DNA from: Colwellia sp. C2M11
GTDB lineage: Bacteria; Pseudomonadota; Gammaproteobacteria; Enterobacterales; Alteromonadaceae
Reading direction: 5' to 3'
Length of the DNA: 64,000 nucleotides
Assembly: GCF_018860915.1 (NCBI RefSeq)
Contig: NZ_JAHKQD010000018.1
Coordinates: forward strand, 62,001-126,000
Both the position numbers and the translations under genes were made by a program. Under the pieces are notes generated by a model, which was not told the origin of the DNA, made no database searches, and saw nothing but the letters and a program-made list of their open reading frames with translations. Of the stretch, positions 18,742 through 27,663 are shown one piece after another (positions within the stretch are counted from its first letter, which is position 1; each line of letters begins with the position of its first letter).

Positions 18742-18757
18742 AGATGGCTAGATAGCT
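18742..18757 (+). promoter_or_regulatory. Probable MetJ operator (two tandem met boxes)
   Basis: AGATGGCT followed directly by AGATAGCT are two adjacent 8-mers resembling the MetJ half-site AGACGTCT (6/8 and 5/8 matches). They lie 35 bases before the metC start, as expected for methionine-repressed genes. Confidence 0.55.
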
Positions 18758-18791
18758 ATTTGAAGTAATTAAACCTAAAGGTCAGATTTAA

Positions 18792-19964
18792 ATGAAACAA
18801 GATACTAAAATTGTTACTGCAGGTCGCAAAGCAAAATGGACAAATGGTGTAGTTAATCCAAGCGTTACACGGGCTTCAACTGTTGTGTTTGAAACTGTGG
18901 CTGAAATGAATGATGCTTTAAAGAATCGTAATAATCAAACCATGGTATATGGTAGAAGAGGCACAACAACAGCGTTTGCTTTTAGTGATGCAATGACTGA
19001 ATTAGAAGGTGGTGCAGGTTGTGCACTTTATCCATCAGGTACGGCAGCGATAACCAATGCAATAATCTCTTTTGTAGAAAGTGGCGATCATATTTTAATG
19101 GTTGATAGTGCTTATGAGCCAACACGTGACTATTGCGATAAAATTTTAGCTAAAATGGGTGTAGAAACAACTTATTATGACCCACTTATTGGTGCTGGTA
19201 TTGAAGCATTAATAAAGCCCAATACACGTATTGTTTTCTTAGAGTCTCCGGGTTCAATTACGATGGAAGTACAAGATGTACCAACCATTGCCAAAATAGC
19301 ACATCAACATGATTGTATTGTAATGCTTGATAATACTTGGGGCGCAGGTATTAATTTTAAGCCCTTTGATTACGGTGTTGATATTAGTATACAAGCAGCC
19401 ACTAAATATATTGTTGGACACTCTGACGTTATGTTAGGCACCGCGACAGCAACAGAAAAATATTGGCCACAATTACGCGATAATAGTTATTTAATGGGGC
19501 AATGCACCTCACCAGATGATTTATATCTTGCGTTACGTGGTATTAGAACGATTGGTGTACGTTTAAAGCAACATGAAAAGAGTGCGTTAACAGTAGCTAG
19601 CTGGTTAAAAGAGCGACCAGAGGTTGATACTATTTTACATCCTGCTTTTGAGTCTTGTCCAGGACATGAGTTTTTTAAACGTGACTTCACCGGCTCTAAT
19701 GGTTTATTTTCTTTTACCTTAAACTGTGGCAATAGAGAAGCACTTACGGCATTTCTTGATGGCTTATCGCATTTTAAAATGGGTTATTCATGGGGAGGGT
19801 TCGAATCACTTATTTTAGGTATTACGAGTATTGATTCAATTCGAAGTGCAACTAAGTGGACGGCAGAGTTTCCGTTAATTCGTTTGCATATTGGTCTAGA
19901 AGATGTCGATGATTTAATTGCTGATTTAGAGCAGGGTTTTGCTCGTTTTAATGCCAAATTTTAG
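18792..19964 (+). CDS. metC: Cystathionine beta-lyase
   Basis: A 390-residue PLP enzyme of the Cys/Met metabolism family. It cleaves cystathionine to homocysteine, pyruvate and ammonia in methionine synthesis. The PLP-binding Lys is in IQAATKYIVGHSD, and the substrate/PLP segment YPSGTAAI is present. The N-terminal KIVTAGRKAKWTNGVVNPSV and the C-terminal LHIGLEDVDDLIADLEQG match MetC rather than MetB. Tandem MetJ-like boxes upstream support methionine control. It is single-gene, and a perfect hairpin separates it from the convergent phosphatase gene. Confidence 0.92.
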   Translation: MKQDTKIVTAGRKAKWTNGVVNPSVTRASTVVFETVAEMNDALKNRNNQTMVYGRRGTTTAFAFSDAMTELEGGAGCALYPSGTAAITNAIISFVESGDHILMVDSAYEPTRDYCDKILAKMGVETTYYDPLIGAGIEALIKPNTRIVFLESPGSITMEVQDVPTIAKIAHQHDCIVMLDNTWGAGINFKPFDYGVDISIQAATKYIVGHSDVMLGTATATEKYWPQLRDNSYLMGQCTSPDDLYLALRGIRTIGVRLKQHEKSALTVASWLKERPEVDTILHPAFESCPGHEFFKRDFTGSNGLFSFTLNCGNREALTAFLDGLSHFKMGYSWGGFESLILGITSIDSIRSATKWTAEFPLIRLHIGLEDVDDLIADLEQGFARFNAKF

Positions 19965-19994
19965 CCATAAGCACATTATTGTAAAGTCGCATTG

Positions 19995-20030
19995 ATTGAT
20001 GCTCGTTATAGGTTTATAACGAGCATCAAT
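19995..20030. terminator. Bidirectional hairpin between metC and the phosphatase operon
   Basis: Perfect 16-bp arms ATTGATGCTCGTTATA and TATAACGAGCATCAAT surround the loop GGTT, 30 bases past the metC stop and 20 bases past the stop of the convergent phosphatase. The T-tract is poor on both sides, but position and stability favour a shared terminator. Confidence 0.7.
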
Positions 20031-20050
20031 GATTTAACTTAATAAATCTG

Positions 20051-21490
20051 TTAGTTAATCTTTGAGTTATCCTTACCTAACAACATGAATATTTTTTTCG
20101 CTATATCGGTGTTGTCTTGTAGACCTTTAAATAACTCACTGTGTTGTCCAAAAGAAAATACAGGTACATCGATGGCCGTATGACCACCAGTAGTCCAACC
20201 ACTATTACTACGCATATCCATCACCTTCTTAACACTTTTTATTAATGCTAATTCACTTGCAGGTGTAGTTTTACTTTGATACATATTCGCAGTTTTTTCT
20301 ATTGTAGCGTTATTTTTACTATCATTAAGTAAACTCAGCTCTTCTTCAGATAATTCAAAATTAAATAATTCTGTTGTGATTTTTGCGTTTATTTCATTGG
20401 TTGTTAATTGCTTAGCGATATAATTAACAGAGTGCTTCATTGTGCGTAAAGTTTCAGCATTCCATTCATATTTACCATTGGCAGCAATAGTAAAACCACC
20501 TGTACTATGATCGGCAGTTACTACCACAAGTGTATCAGGGTGATGTTCAACAAAGTGCTCTAAATATTCAATTGTTTTTGCTAAATCATCCATTTCAGCC
20601 ATAGCATCGCTTATATCATTACCATGAGCAGCCCAATCAACTTGACTGCCTTCAATGAGCATGAAAAAGCCATTATCAGCTAAATCATCAGTTTCTTGTA
20701 AGTCAATTAAATGGTGAATACCTGCTTTAGTCATAGTTGATAAGCGATGTTTATTGGTATCATCCAATGCCCAAGGTAAACCAACATCAGCAAAAAGACC
20801 TAAAACAGGTTTATCTTTAGGAAAACTCTTTAAATCTTGATAATTATCGACATAATGAAAACCCGATTGCTTAAACTCATCAACTAAGTTTCTATCTTCG
20901 CGGATGAAGTACTTCCAACCGCCACCAAGATAAAGGTCTGCTTTTATGCCATTGTCGATATAGCTATCGGCAATTTCATTGTAATTTCTACGGCTTTCAT
21001 TATGTGCCAGATATGAAGCTGGTGTGGCATGATTAATTTGAGACGTTACGACTACACCTGTCTTTTTACCTTGTAATTTTGCCCATTCTAATACGGTTTG
21101 TATTTCTTTCTTATTTACATCAACACCAATAGCACCATTGTAACTTTTCACGCCTGTAGATAATGCCGTTGCACTTGCTGCGGAGTCAGTGACTACACCA
21201 GAAACCGGAGCAGGGTAGGTACTTGATAAACCTTTAAGGTGGCGATCAAATACTGTTTCTTCTACAACTGTTGTTTTTGGGTTGTCACTAAAATAGCGGT
21301 AAGCAGTTGTGTAAGCTGGTCCCATACCATCACCAATCACCATAATAATATTTTTGGGTAAATTAGCTGGCATGACCGTTGTTAGTGTGTTCGTTGTCTC
21401 TTGCGCTGCTATATTGTCATTAACGTGAGCCGTGTTCGCACAAGAAACACAAAGTAATGACAGTGAAATAGCGGATAAAAATAGTTTCAT
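20051..21490 (-). CDS. Secreted alkaline phosphatase (PhoA superfamily)
   Basis: A 479-residue alkaline phosphatase releasing phosphate from monoesters outside the cytoplasm. The nucleophile Ser lies in VTDSAASATALSTG. Metal ligands are visible in VIGDGMG, LIEGSQVDWAAHGND, VVTADHSTGGF and TGGHTAIDVPVFS. The N-terminus is a signal peptide; LCVSC with Cys17 could be an atypical lipobox, making it a lipoprotein. It follows the EEP-family enzyme by 22 bp in a three-gene operon headed by a RutR-like regulator. In this context it may dephosphorylate nucleotides to nucleosides, or serve general phosphate supply. Confidence 0.88.
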   Translation of the reverse strand: MKLFLSAISLSLLCVSCANTAHVNDNIAAQETTNTLTTVMPANLPKNIIMVIGDGMGPAYTTAYRYFSDNPKTTVVEETVFDRHLKGLSSTYPAPVSGVVTDSAASATALSTGVKSYNGAIGVDVNKKEIQTVLEWAKLQGKKTGVVVTSQINHATPASYLAHNESRRNYNEIADSYIDNGIKADLYLGGGWKYFIREDRNLVDEFKQSGFHYVDNYQDLKSFPKDKPVLGLFADVGLPWALDDTNKHRLSTMTKAGIHHLIDLQETDDLADNGFFMLIEGSQVDWAAHGNDISDAMAEMDDLAKTIEYLEHFVEHHPDTLVVVTADHSTGGFTIAANGKYEWNAETLRTMKHSVNYIAKQLTTNEINAKITTELFNFELSEEELSLLNDSKNNATIEKTANMYQSKTTPASELALIKSVKKVMDMRSNSGWTTGGHTAIDVPVFSFGQHSELFKGLQDNTDIAKKIFMLLGKDNSKIN

Positions 21491-21512
21491 CTTTTTTCCT
21501 GTTTATAAAAAA

Positions 21513-22754
21513 TTATTTAGTTAAGTCAAGGTCAACCCAGACAAGTCTATGATCTGATGAAGCTTGTCTATCTTTGATTAATCGAAAAGCTTCGTCATTT
21601 TTCTGTGGCCAAAATACGCCAGAATCTCTAATTGTAAAGCCAACTACAGAAGGAAGAACGTAATCTGCTCGCATTCCCCAGTATGCTGTATGATATTTAG
21701 CATTTATATTATCACTTTTATGTAACTGGCCACCTAAGCTTGTTGGCATAGGATCTTGTAATTTACTGTCGGTAATTAGCGCTTCAATACTCGAATTAAT
21801 TGCGTCACCTTCAACACTAGAGGCATTTTGATCGCCTACTATAACAAAAGGTTGATTAGGGGATAATCCACCTTTGTTGCCATTATCATCATAGATGTAG
21901 CTAGCTTGTGTGTTATTAATGTAATCAAACCAAAAACGAATTTCATCATGATTACGTTTACCGTTACGATTCTCTGGGCCATCGAACACAGGTGGTGTCG
22001 GGTGGCTAGCTAGAACATGCACTGTCTGGCCATTAATATTTACTGGAATATCCCAATGTGATTTTGATGATAACCTTAAGTTACTCCAAACATCTTCACT
22101 AAACCAAGGCTCTTTAGTACTTGGGTCAATTGGCTTCAAAGCGCCTGGCATATCACGCCATTTGAAGAGCTGGAAAGTTCTAATTGCTTTTTCATCAATA
22201 GGGTATTTTGATAATAATACCATGCCATAATGACCTTCAAAATAGCCATAACCATGTAAATTATTCGTGGTTGGTTGATTATCTTTATTGTCATTATTGG
22301 TGTTTTTGTTTACTTTTACACCGGTATTAACAGTACCTTGATAAAAGTAAGGGTAATGAATCTCGTTTTGTTTATTCTGTCCATTACCTAAATAGTTCTT
22401 CATAAAATAAAGAATGTTTTCATGATTTTTATCTACATGATCAAATTCATTTAGTAAAATGATATCAGGATTAACACGTTGGATTATTTCAGCAATATTT
22501 TTAATTTGTGGATTATTACCTCTTAACGCTTGCGTAAGTTCATCACCTGTTACGTTAGGTGTTCTATTCGGTGACGGTTTTGCATAGTTGAATGCTTCCA
22601 TACTGACATTGAAGGTTGCGATACGTAGTTTAGTTGTTGCTTCTGTATTTAGTTGTGTGTTATTTGCAGCCATAGCTTTACTCGCAATAGTTGTATTTAA
22701 TAGAAAAGCACTAAATAGTATTAACCCATTTAACTTAAAAAAGTTTTTTATCAT
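21513..22754 (-). CDS. Secreted endonuclease/exonuclease/phosphatase-family protein
   Basis: A 413-residue protein with a signal peptide (hydrophobic core LILFSAFLLNTTIA, cleavage near AMA) and the DNase I-like EEP fold. Motifs: RIATFNVSMEAF at the start of the domain, LLNEFDHV (catalytic Glu), ASHPTPPVFDG (His), IVGDQNASS (Asp/Asn), and SSDHRLVWVDL at the end (Asp-His). The fold hydrolyses phosphodiesters of DNA, RNA or small molecules. Its ATG overlaps the TetR-family stop (ATGA), so it is translationally coupled to the regulator, and the phosphatase follows. A secreted nuclease feeding the phosphatase is my inference; the substrate is not proven. Confidence 0.85.
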   Translation of the reverse strand: MIKNFFKLNGLILFSAFLLNTTIASKAMAANNTQLNTEATTKLRIATFNVSMEAFNYAKPSPNRTPNVTGDELTQALRGNNPQIKNIAEIIQRVNPDIILLNEFDHVDKNHENILYFMKNYLGNGQNKQNEIHYPYFYQGTVNTGVKVNKNTNNDNKDNQPTTNNLHGYGYFEGHYGMVLLSKYPIDEKAIRTFQLFKWRDMPGALKPIDPSTKEPWFSEDVWSNLRLSSKSHWDIPVNINGQTVHVLASHPTPPVFDGPENRNGKRNHDEIRFWFDYINNTQASYIYDDNGNKGGLSPNQPFVIVGDQNASSVEGDAINSSIEALITDSKLQDPMPTSLGGQLHKSDNINAKYHTAYWGMRADYVLPSVVGFTIRDSGVFWPQKNDEAFRLIKDRQASSDHRLVWVDLDLTK

Positions 22755-23374
22755 TTTAATTTACAGCCTCGTAAAATTATATCTGTCAGAAAATTTGTAA
22801 CATGTTCAATATCATCGCTCTCATAATCAGCACGATTCATAATGGTTAATATTTGATTGTCAAAATCAGCATAGTGTTGAGTTGACGACCAAATAAGCAA
22901 TATTAAGTTGACTGGGTCTACTGCATGCATTTCACCGTTATCAATCCAGTGCTGAAATATTTTTGCTTTCTCTCTCACCCATTGACGAAGGTAGGTGCGG
23001 GCAAAATCTTTTAGGTGTTGAGCACCTTGAATAATTTCCATCGCATAAATCTTAGACGCTTTTGGGTTATTGAAAGACATAGCAACTTTAGCCCGAATAA
23101 ATTTTTCTATCGCAAGCTTTGGACCATCTTCGAGTAAAATATCACCGATGCCTTCATCCCACATGTTAAGGGTTTTTTCTAAAACAGCATGATATATATT
23201 TTCTTTATTTTTAAAGTAATATAAAACATTAGCTTTAGGTAACCCCGCGTTATCTGCGATAGATTGCACAGTGGCTCCTTTATATCCTTGTAATATAAAT
23301 TCGTCTTGAGCGGCAATCAGTATTTTATCGGTACTGATTGTTCGTATTTTTTGTGATTTAGAGTTTTTATTCAT
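22751..23374 (-). CDS. TetR-family regulator, RutR type
   Basis: A 207-residue repressor. The N-terminal helix-turn-helix includes VQSIADNAGLPKANVLYYF. The C-terminal domain carries IWSSTQHYADF, closely matching the IWASTQHYADF segment of E. coli RutR as I recall it, and the spacing is collinear throughout. RutR senses uracil/thymine and controls pyrimidine genes. This gene heads an operon with a secreted EEP enzyme and alkaline phosphatase and is divergent from a TonB receptor. A near-consensus RutR operator precedes cdd, 3.7 kb away. The symbol is withheld because orthology to rutR is not proven. The ribosome site is weak. Confidence 0.85.
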   Translation of the reverse strand: MNKNSKSQKIRTISTDKILIAAQDEFILQGYKGATVQSIADNAGLPKANVLYYFKNKENIYHAVLEKTLNMWDEGIGDILLEDGPKLAIEKFIRAKVAMSFNNPKASKIYAMEIIQGAQHLKDFARTYLRQWVREKAKIFQHWIDNGEMHAVDPVNLILLIWSSTQHYADFDNQILTIMNRADYESDDIEHVTNFLTDIILRGCKLK

Positions 23375-23856
23375 TTTTATTTGATTTTTAACTAATATTG
23401 ACTATTTTTCATAAGAGATTACATAACTTTTACTGGTGATTATTAACCATTTTTCCATTAAATCATAGCAAGGTTACACTGAAGTTAAAGGGGATTTTTA
23501 TGGTTACATCTACCATAATCAATACCAATAATATGTACTTTTTTAGTGGTTATATTTCTGACTATTTTTAGTTTCTTGTCCTGTTGGTCTATTTATTTAT
23601 TTCTAAATAATCTGTTAATCCTATAGATCTTGTCTATAAAAAGCAAAAAGCTGACCTTTTGGTTCGTTTTTTATCATAACGCTTTTTTTTTAAGTGAAAT
23701 TGAGTTAATTTATACAGGTATGTAATAAAAATGTAATGAAACTTTGGTTAAATTGACTACATTGCTTTAGGTCAGATAAAAACGGTAAACAAACTTTAGA
23801 TGAGTATTGTCTGAAGAAAATAATAATTTATACATAAAACACATAGGAATATTAAC
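23375..23856. promoter_or_regulatory. 482-bp divergent control region, RutR-like operon / TonB receptor
   Basis: No gene is seen. Two degenerate matches to the RutR consensus TTGACCAnnTGGTCAA lie at 23576-23591 (TTGTCCTGTTGGTCTA, 11 of 14 fixed positions) and 23651-23666 (CTGACCTTTTGGTTCG, 10 of 14). A possible promoter for the receptor is TTGACT near 23753, 17 bases, then ATAAAA, with a GGTCA half-site in between. The rest is A/T-rich with nothing recognised. Confidence 0.5.
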
Positions 23857-26800
23857 ATGAAAACCCACTCTATCTCTCGAATAGCGGGCGCCCTTGTTGT
23901 TGCGCTTGGTTTGTCAACCTCTGTTATTTCAACAGATGTTGCTGCAAACACAACTTCTTCGGGTATTAAAGGTCAAATTGTCGGTCCTAACGGCAATGCT
24001 GCTGCTGGTACAAAAATTACGATTGTACATGTACCATCAGGAACGACGAAAACAGCTGTTGTAAATGAATCAGGTCAATTCTCTGCTAAGGGTCTACGTG
24101 TTGGCGGACCTTATAACATTATTATTGATTCAAATAGCTTTAAAGATACTGAGTTATCGAATGTATTTTTAACCTTAGGTGAAACTTACCCTGTTAGTGT
24201 TTCATTAGAAGCGCAACAATCTATAGAAACTATCGAGATAACGGGACGTGTAGTTAATAGTAATTATGGTAGCACTAGTCCTGCTTCTAATTTTAATTTA
24301 CAAGATATTGAACTAGCACCAAGCGTTGATCGTGATCTGAAAGACGTTATTCGTGTTGATCCTCGTGTATATATTAATGAATCTAGCTCAAATGCAATTG
24401 TTTGTGCCGGTGGTAATCCACGCTTTAACAGTCTAACTGTTGATGGCGCACGTATGAATGATAACTTTGGTTTGAATGGCAATGGTTATCCAACAGTTCG
24501 TATTCCATTTTCATATGATGCAATTGATCAAGTTTCTGTTGAGCTAGCACCTTTTGATGTTCAATATGGTGGCTTTACCTCTTGTAACATTAATGCTGTA
24601 ACTAAATCTGGTGGTAATGAGCTACATGGTAGTGTTTTTGTTGATTACACAAGCGACTCGTTAAAAGGTGATAGTTTAGAAGGCGATTCTATTGATACAG
24701 GTAGTTATAACGAAAAACGTTATGGTTTTAATGTTGGCTTCCCATTAATAGAAGATGAATTATTCTTCTTTGCTGCTTATGAAAAGTTAGATGGCTCTCA
24801 AATCATGCAATATACTGCATTTGATAATGGCGCTATTTCACAAAGTGATATTGATAACATTATTCAAATATCAAAAGATAATTATAATTATGATCCAGGT
24901 ACAATGGTACCTAGTATTCCAGTTGATGATGAAAAAATCTTAGTTAAGTTAGATTGGAACATTAATGAGCAACATCGTTTAAACTTTGTTTATAACTACA
25001 ATGATGGTTATGAAATTGGTCAATCTGACGAAGGTTCTACACGACTATCATTATCTAACCATTTTTATGAACGTGGTGCAGAATTTACGTCTTATGTTTC
25101 ATCTTTATATTCAGATTGGACAGATAACTTTTCTACTGAGTTTCGTTTAGGTTATTCTAAATTAGATAATCGTCAAACGTCTTTAGATGAATCAAGTGGT
25201 TTTGGTGAGTTTAGAATTGAAGATGTTGGTTCTGGAGGCGTTGATGTTTATTTAGGGCCAGATGATTCTCGTCAATCAAATGAATTGAACTACGATACGC
25301 TATCATTAAAAATTGCCGGTACTTATTATCTAGATGAACATGAGTTATATTTTGGCTTTGAAAGAGAAGAGCTTGATGTTTTCAATTTATTTGTTCAACA
25401 TTCTCAAACTGAAACGCGTTTTAATAATGTTACCGACTTTGAAAATGGTTTAGCTGATGATGTTTACTATGGTAATGCGGCTTCACTTAATCCTGCTGAT
25501 GCTGCTGGTGAATTTAGCTATGCATTAAATACGGTATACTTTCAAGATAAGTTTGAGTTAGAGTCATATGATGTCACCATCACTGCTGGTCTTCGTTATG
25601 ATTGGTATACAAGTGATGATAAACCAAATTACAACCCTAACTTCGAATCACGTTATGGTTTTTCAAACGCTCAAAACTTAGATGGTATTGATTTACTTCA
25701 ACCACGTTTAGGTTTGAATTGGGTTGTTAATGATCAATTAGAAGTTCGTGCCGGTGCTGGTCTTTACTCTGGTGGTAATCCAAACGTTTGGATTTCTAAT
25801 AGTTATTCAAATGATGGTGTTCGTAATATTCAAGATAGCTCTGTAAGAGATGCATATATTTTGGGTCCTGATGCTATTGCTTTTGATGGTACTGGACAAG
25901 CAGGGTATGATATTCCTGTTCAATCAATTAACAATGTGAGCACAGGAACTGCAGATTCAAGCACAAACTCAACTGATCCTGGTTTTGAAATTCCTTCAGA
26001 ATGGAAATATTCATTAGGTCTTACTTATGTTACTGAATCAGAATATGTAATCACAGCAGATTACTTATACACAGACAAAGAAAACTCTGCGATTGTAAAT
26101 GATTTAGCAGCAGTAGTAACTGATGTCGCTCCTGATGGCAGACGCATCTATGAAAGTTCTCGTGGTTTTGATAATGACTTCTTCTTAACAAATGTTAGTG
26201 GTCAAGATGGCGAAACAACTGTTGTATCTTTCGGTGTTAGTAAAGAGTATGAAAATGGGTTATCAATGACAGCTTCTTATGCGTTTACAGAAGCTAAAGA
26301 TGTTCACCCAATGACTAGTTCAGTTGCCTTTTCTAACTACCATGGCATTGCAGTTTCTGATCCACAGTCTCCAGGCGTTGCAACTTCAAATTACGAAGTT
26401 CCACATAGATTTACATTAAATGTACATTACTCTCATGAATTCTTTGATGGCTTAGACACAAACTTTAGTTTGTTCGGTCAAGCGATGCAAACTCATGGTT
26501 ATGATTATAACTTCTCTAATAACTCAAGTGGATTTGGTTATAACGACTCTAATCGCCAGTTATTATATGTTCCAACAGAAAGTGATAGTAAAGTTATTTA
26601 TGGTGCTGATTTTGATTTAGATGCATTTAACAACTTTATTGCTTCTGAAGGTCTAACTCGCGGTGAAATCATGGAGCGTAATAGCCTTGACGGTGGTTGG
26701 TGGACTAAGTTTGATGTTCGTGTAGAGCAAGAAATTCCTGGTTTCACTGAAGATCATAAAGCAAGTGCTTACTTTGTAATAGAAAACGTTGGTAACTTCT

Positions 26801-26976
26801 TAAATGATGATTGGGGTGTACTTAAAGAAGGTAACTTCTTACAAGGTGCTGTAGAAGCTTCAATTACTGATGACGGTCAATATTCATATAATAAGTTTAC
26901 TTCTCCTAGTTACAAAAGTAGACAAACTGATGCATCATTATGGGAAATTCGTATCGGTGTTAGTTACGATTTCTAA
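23857..26976 (+). CDS. TonB-dependent receptor with N-terminal carboxypeptidase-regulatory-like domain (Oar-like)
   Basis: A 1039-residue outer-membrane receptor. Signal peptide residues 1-31 (AAN region) precede a CarboxypepD-reg-like domain (about 36-115; GIKGQIVGPNGNAAAGTKI), then a plug with NAVTKSGGNELHGSVF and a large barrel ending EIRIGVSYDF. This Oar-like architecture is common in marine gammaproteobacteria and usually handles large or oligomeric ligands. It is divergent from the RutR-type regulator operon and upstream of cdd/deoA, separated from cdd by a strong terminator, so it is a separate transcript. Uptake of oligonucleotides or nucleosides is inferred from context only; peptide uptake is an alternative. 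Confidence 0.9.
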   Translation: MKTHSISRIAGALVVALGLSTSVISTDVAANTTSSGIKGQIVGPNGNAAAGTKITIVHVPSGTTKTAVVNESGQFSAKGLRVGGPYNIIIDSNSFKDTELSNVFLTLGETYPVSVSLEAQQSIETIEITGRVVNSNYGSTSPASNFNLQDIELAPSVDRDLKDVIRVDPRVYINESSSNAIVCAGGNPRFNSLTVDGARMNDNFGLNGNGYPTVRIPFSYDAIDQVSVELAPFDVQYGGFTSCNINAVTKSGGNELHGSVFVDYTSDSLKGDSLEGDSIDTGSYNEKRYGFNVGFPLIEDELFFFAAYEKLDGSQIMQYTAFDNGAISQSDIDNIIQISKDNYNYDPGTMVPSIPVDDEKILVKLDWNINEQHRLNFVYNYNDGYEIGQSDEGSTRLSLSNHFYERGAEFTSYVSSLYSDWTDNFSTEFRLGYSKLDNRQTSLDESSGFGEFRIEDVGSGGVDVYLGPDDSRQSNELNYDTLSLKIAGTYYLDEHELYFGFEREELDVFNLFVQHSQTETRFNNVTDFENGLADDVYYGNAASLNPADAAGEFSYALNTVYFQDKFELESYDVTITAGLRYDWYTSDDKPNYNPNFESRYGFSNAQNLDGIDLLQPRLGLNWVVNDQLEVRAGAGLYSGGNPNVWISNSYSNDGVRNIQDSSVRDAYILGPDAIAFDGTGQAGYDIPVQSINNVSTGTADSSTNSTDPGFEIPSEWKYSLGLTYVTESEYVITADYLYTDKENSAIVNDLAAVVTDVAPDGRRIYESSRGFDNDFFLTNVSGQDGETTVVSFGVSKEYENGLSMTASYAFTEAKDVHPMTSSVAFSNYHGIAVSDPQSPGVATSNYEVPHRFTLNVHYSHEFFDGLDTNFSLFGQAMQTHGYDYNFSNNSSGFGYNDSNRQLLYVPTESDSKVIYGADFDLDAFNNFIASEGLTRGEIMERNSLDGGWWTKFDVRVEQEIPGFTEDHKASAYFVIENVGNFLNDDWGVLKEGNFLQGAVEASITDDGQYSYNKFTSPSYKSRQTDASLWEIRIGVSYDF

Positions 26977-27002
26977 TCATTAGTTTATAAAAAAGTCATT
27001 TT

Positions 27003-27032
27003 AAAAACCGTGCTTTATCGCACGGTTTTTTT
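27003..27032 (+). terminator. Rho-independent terminator after the TonB receptor
   Basis: AAAAACCGTGC pairs with GCACGGTTTTT around TTTATC, and the right arm runs into seven T. It isolates the receptor transcript from cdd. Confidence 0.92.
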
Positions 27033-27118
27033 ATGTCTAAATTTTAGTTATTTTAATTATATTTTTAGAAAAATATTTACTACTAAATTTAATAATTGAT
27101 GTTAGTATATCTAAATAC

Positions 27119-27134
27119 TTGACCGTATGGTCAA
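27119..27134 (+). promoter_or_regulatory. RutR-type operator upstream of cdd
   Basis: TTGACCGTATGGTCAA matches the E. coli RutR consensus TTGACCAnnTGGTCAA at 13 of 14 fixed positions. The inverted repeat extends outward three more pairs, giving 9-bp arms (TACTTGACC/GGTCAAGTA) around GTAT. It ends 35 bases before the cdd ATG, a repressor position. The RutR-like gene is 3.7 kb upstream. Confidence 0.75.
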
Positions 27135-27169
27135 GTAATATTCTTAAGCTAGAAAAAGTGAGTAAATTA

Positions 27170-27607
27170 ATGAGTAACAATATTGATGCTAGTGTTTGGC
27201 AAAACCTTGTCGACAATGCAAAGCAAGCTTACCAGCAAGCTTATGCACCTTATAGTGAGTTTAGAGTAGGTGCTGCCGCGTTAACGACAGATACTAAAAT
27301 AGTGCAAGGCTGTAATGTTGAAAATGCATCTTACGGGTTAACTGTTTGCGCTGAACGTAATTGTATTGCTCAAGGTGTTATTCATAATCCAAGTAATAAA
27401 ACTGTTGAGTTCACGGCATTGGTTGTTTATACCGAGCAAGAAATATTGACGCCGCCGTGTGGTGCTTGCCGACAAGTAATTGCTGAATTTTTCCCTCAAG
27501 ATGCGCTAATTATGGCAGCTAACCATTTGAATCAACAGCAGCACTGGACGGTGGCAGAGTTATTGCCAGATGCATTTACTCCCTACAACCTTATCAATAA
27601 AACTTAG
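27170..27607 (+). CDS. cdd: Cytidine deaminase
   Basis: A 145-residue tetrameric-type zinc cytidine deaminase that converts cytidine/deoxycytidine to uridine/deoxyuridine. Zinc and catalytic motifs: CAERN (C60, E62) and PPCGACRQ (C97, C100). The ATG at 27170 is chosen over the upstream TTG at 27119, which lies inside the RutR-type operator and would add non-conserved residues; a GTG at 27158 is a less likely alternative. It is followed 56 bp later by deoA, and together they feed pyrimidine nucleosides into catabolism. Regulation by the nearby RutR-like protein is inferred from the operator. Confidence 0.93.
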   Translation: MSNNIDASVWQNLVDNAKQAYQQAYAPYSEFRVGAAALTTDTKIVQGCNVENASYGLTVCAERNCIAQGVIHNPSNKTVEFTALVVYTEQEILTPPCGACRQVIAEFFPQDALIMAANHLNQQQHWTVAELLPDAFTPYNLINKT

Positions 27608-27663
27608 TAAACATATAACAACGAATTAAAATAATAATTAAAAAAGACAGAAAGGATTAAACA

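Noticed and set aside
27119..27169. TTG start extending cytidine deaminase by 17 residues
   Set aside because: It lies within the operator palindrome, and the added residues do not match the family.
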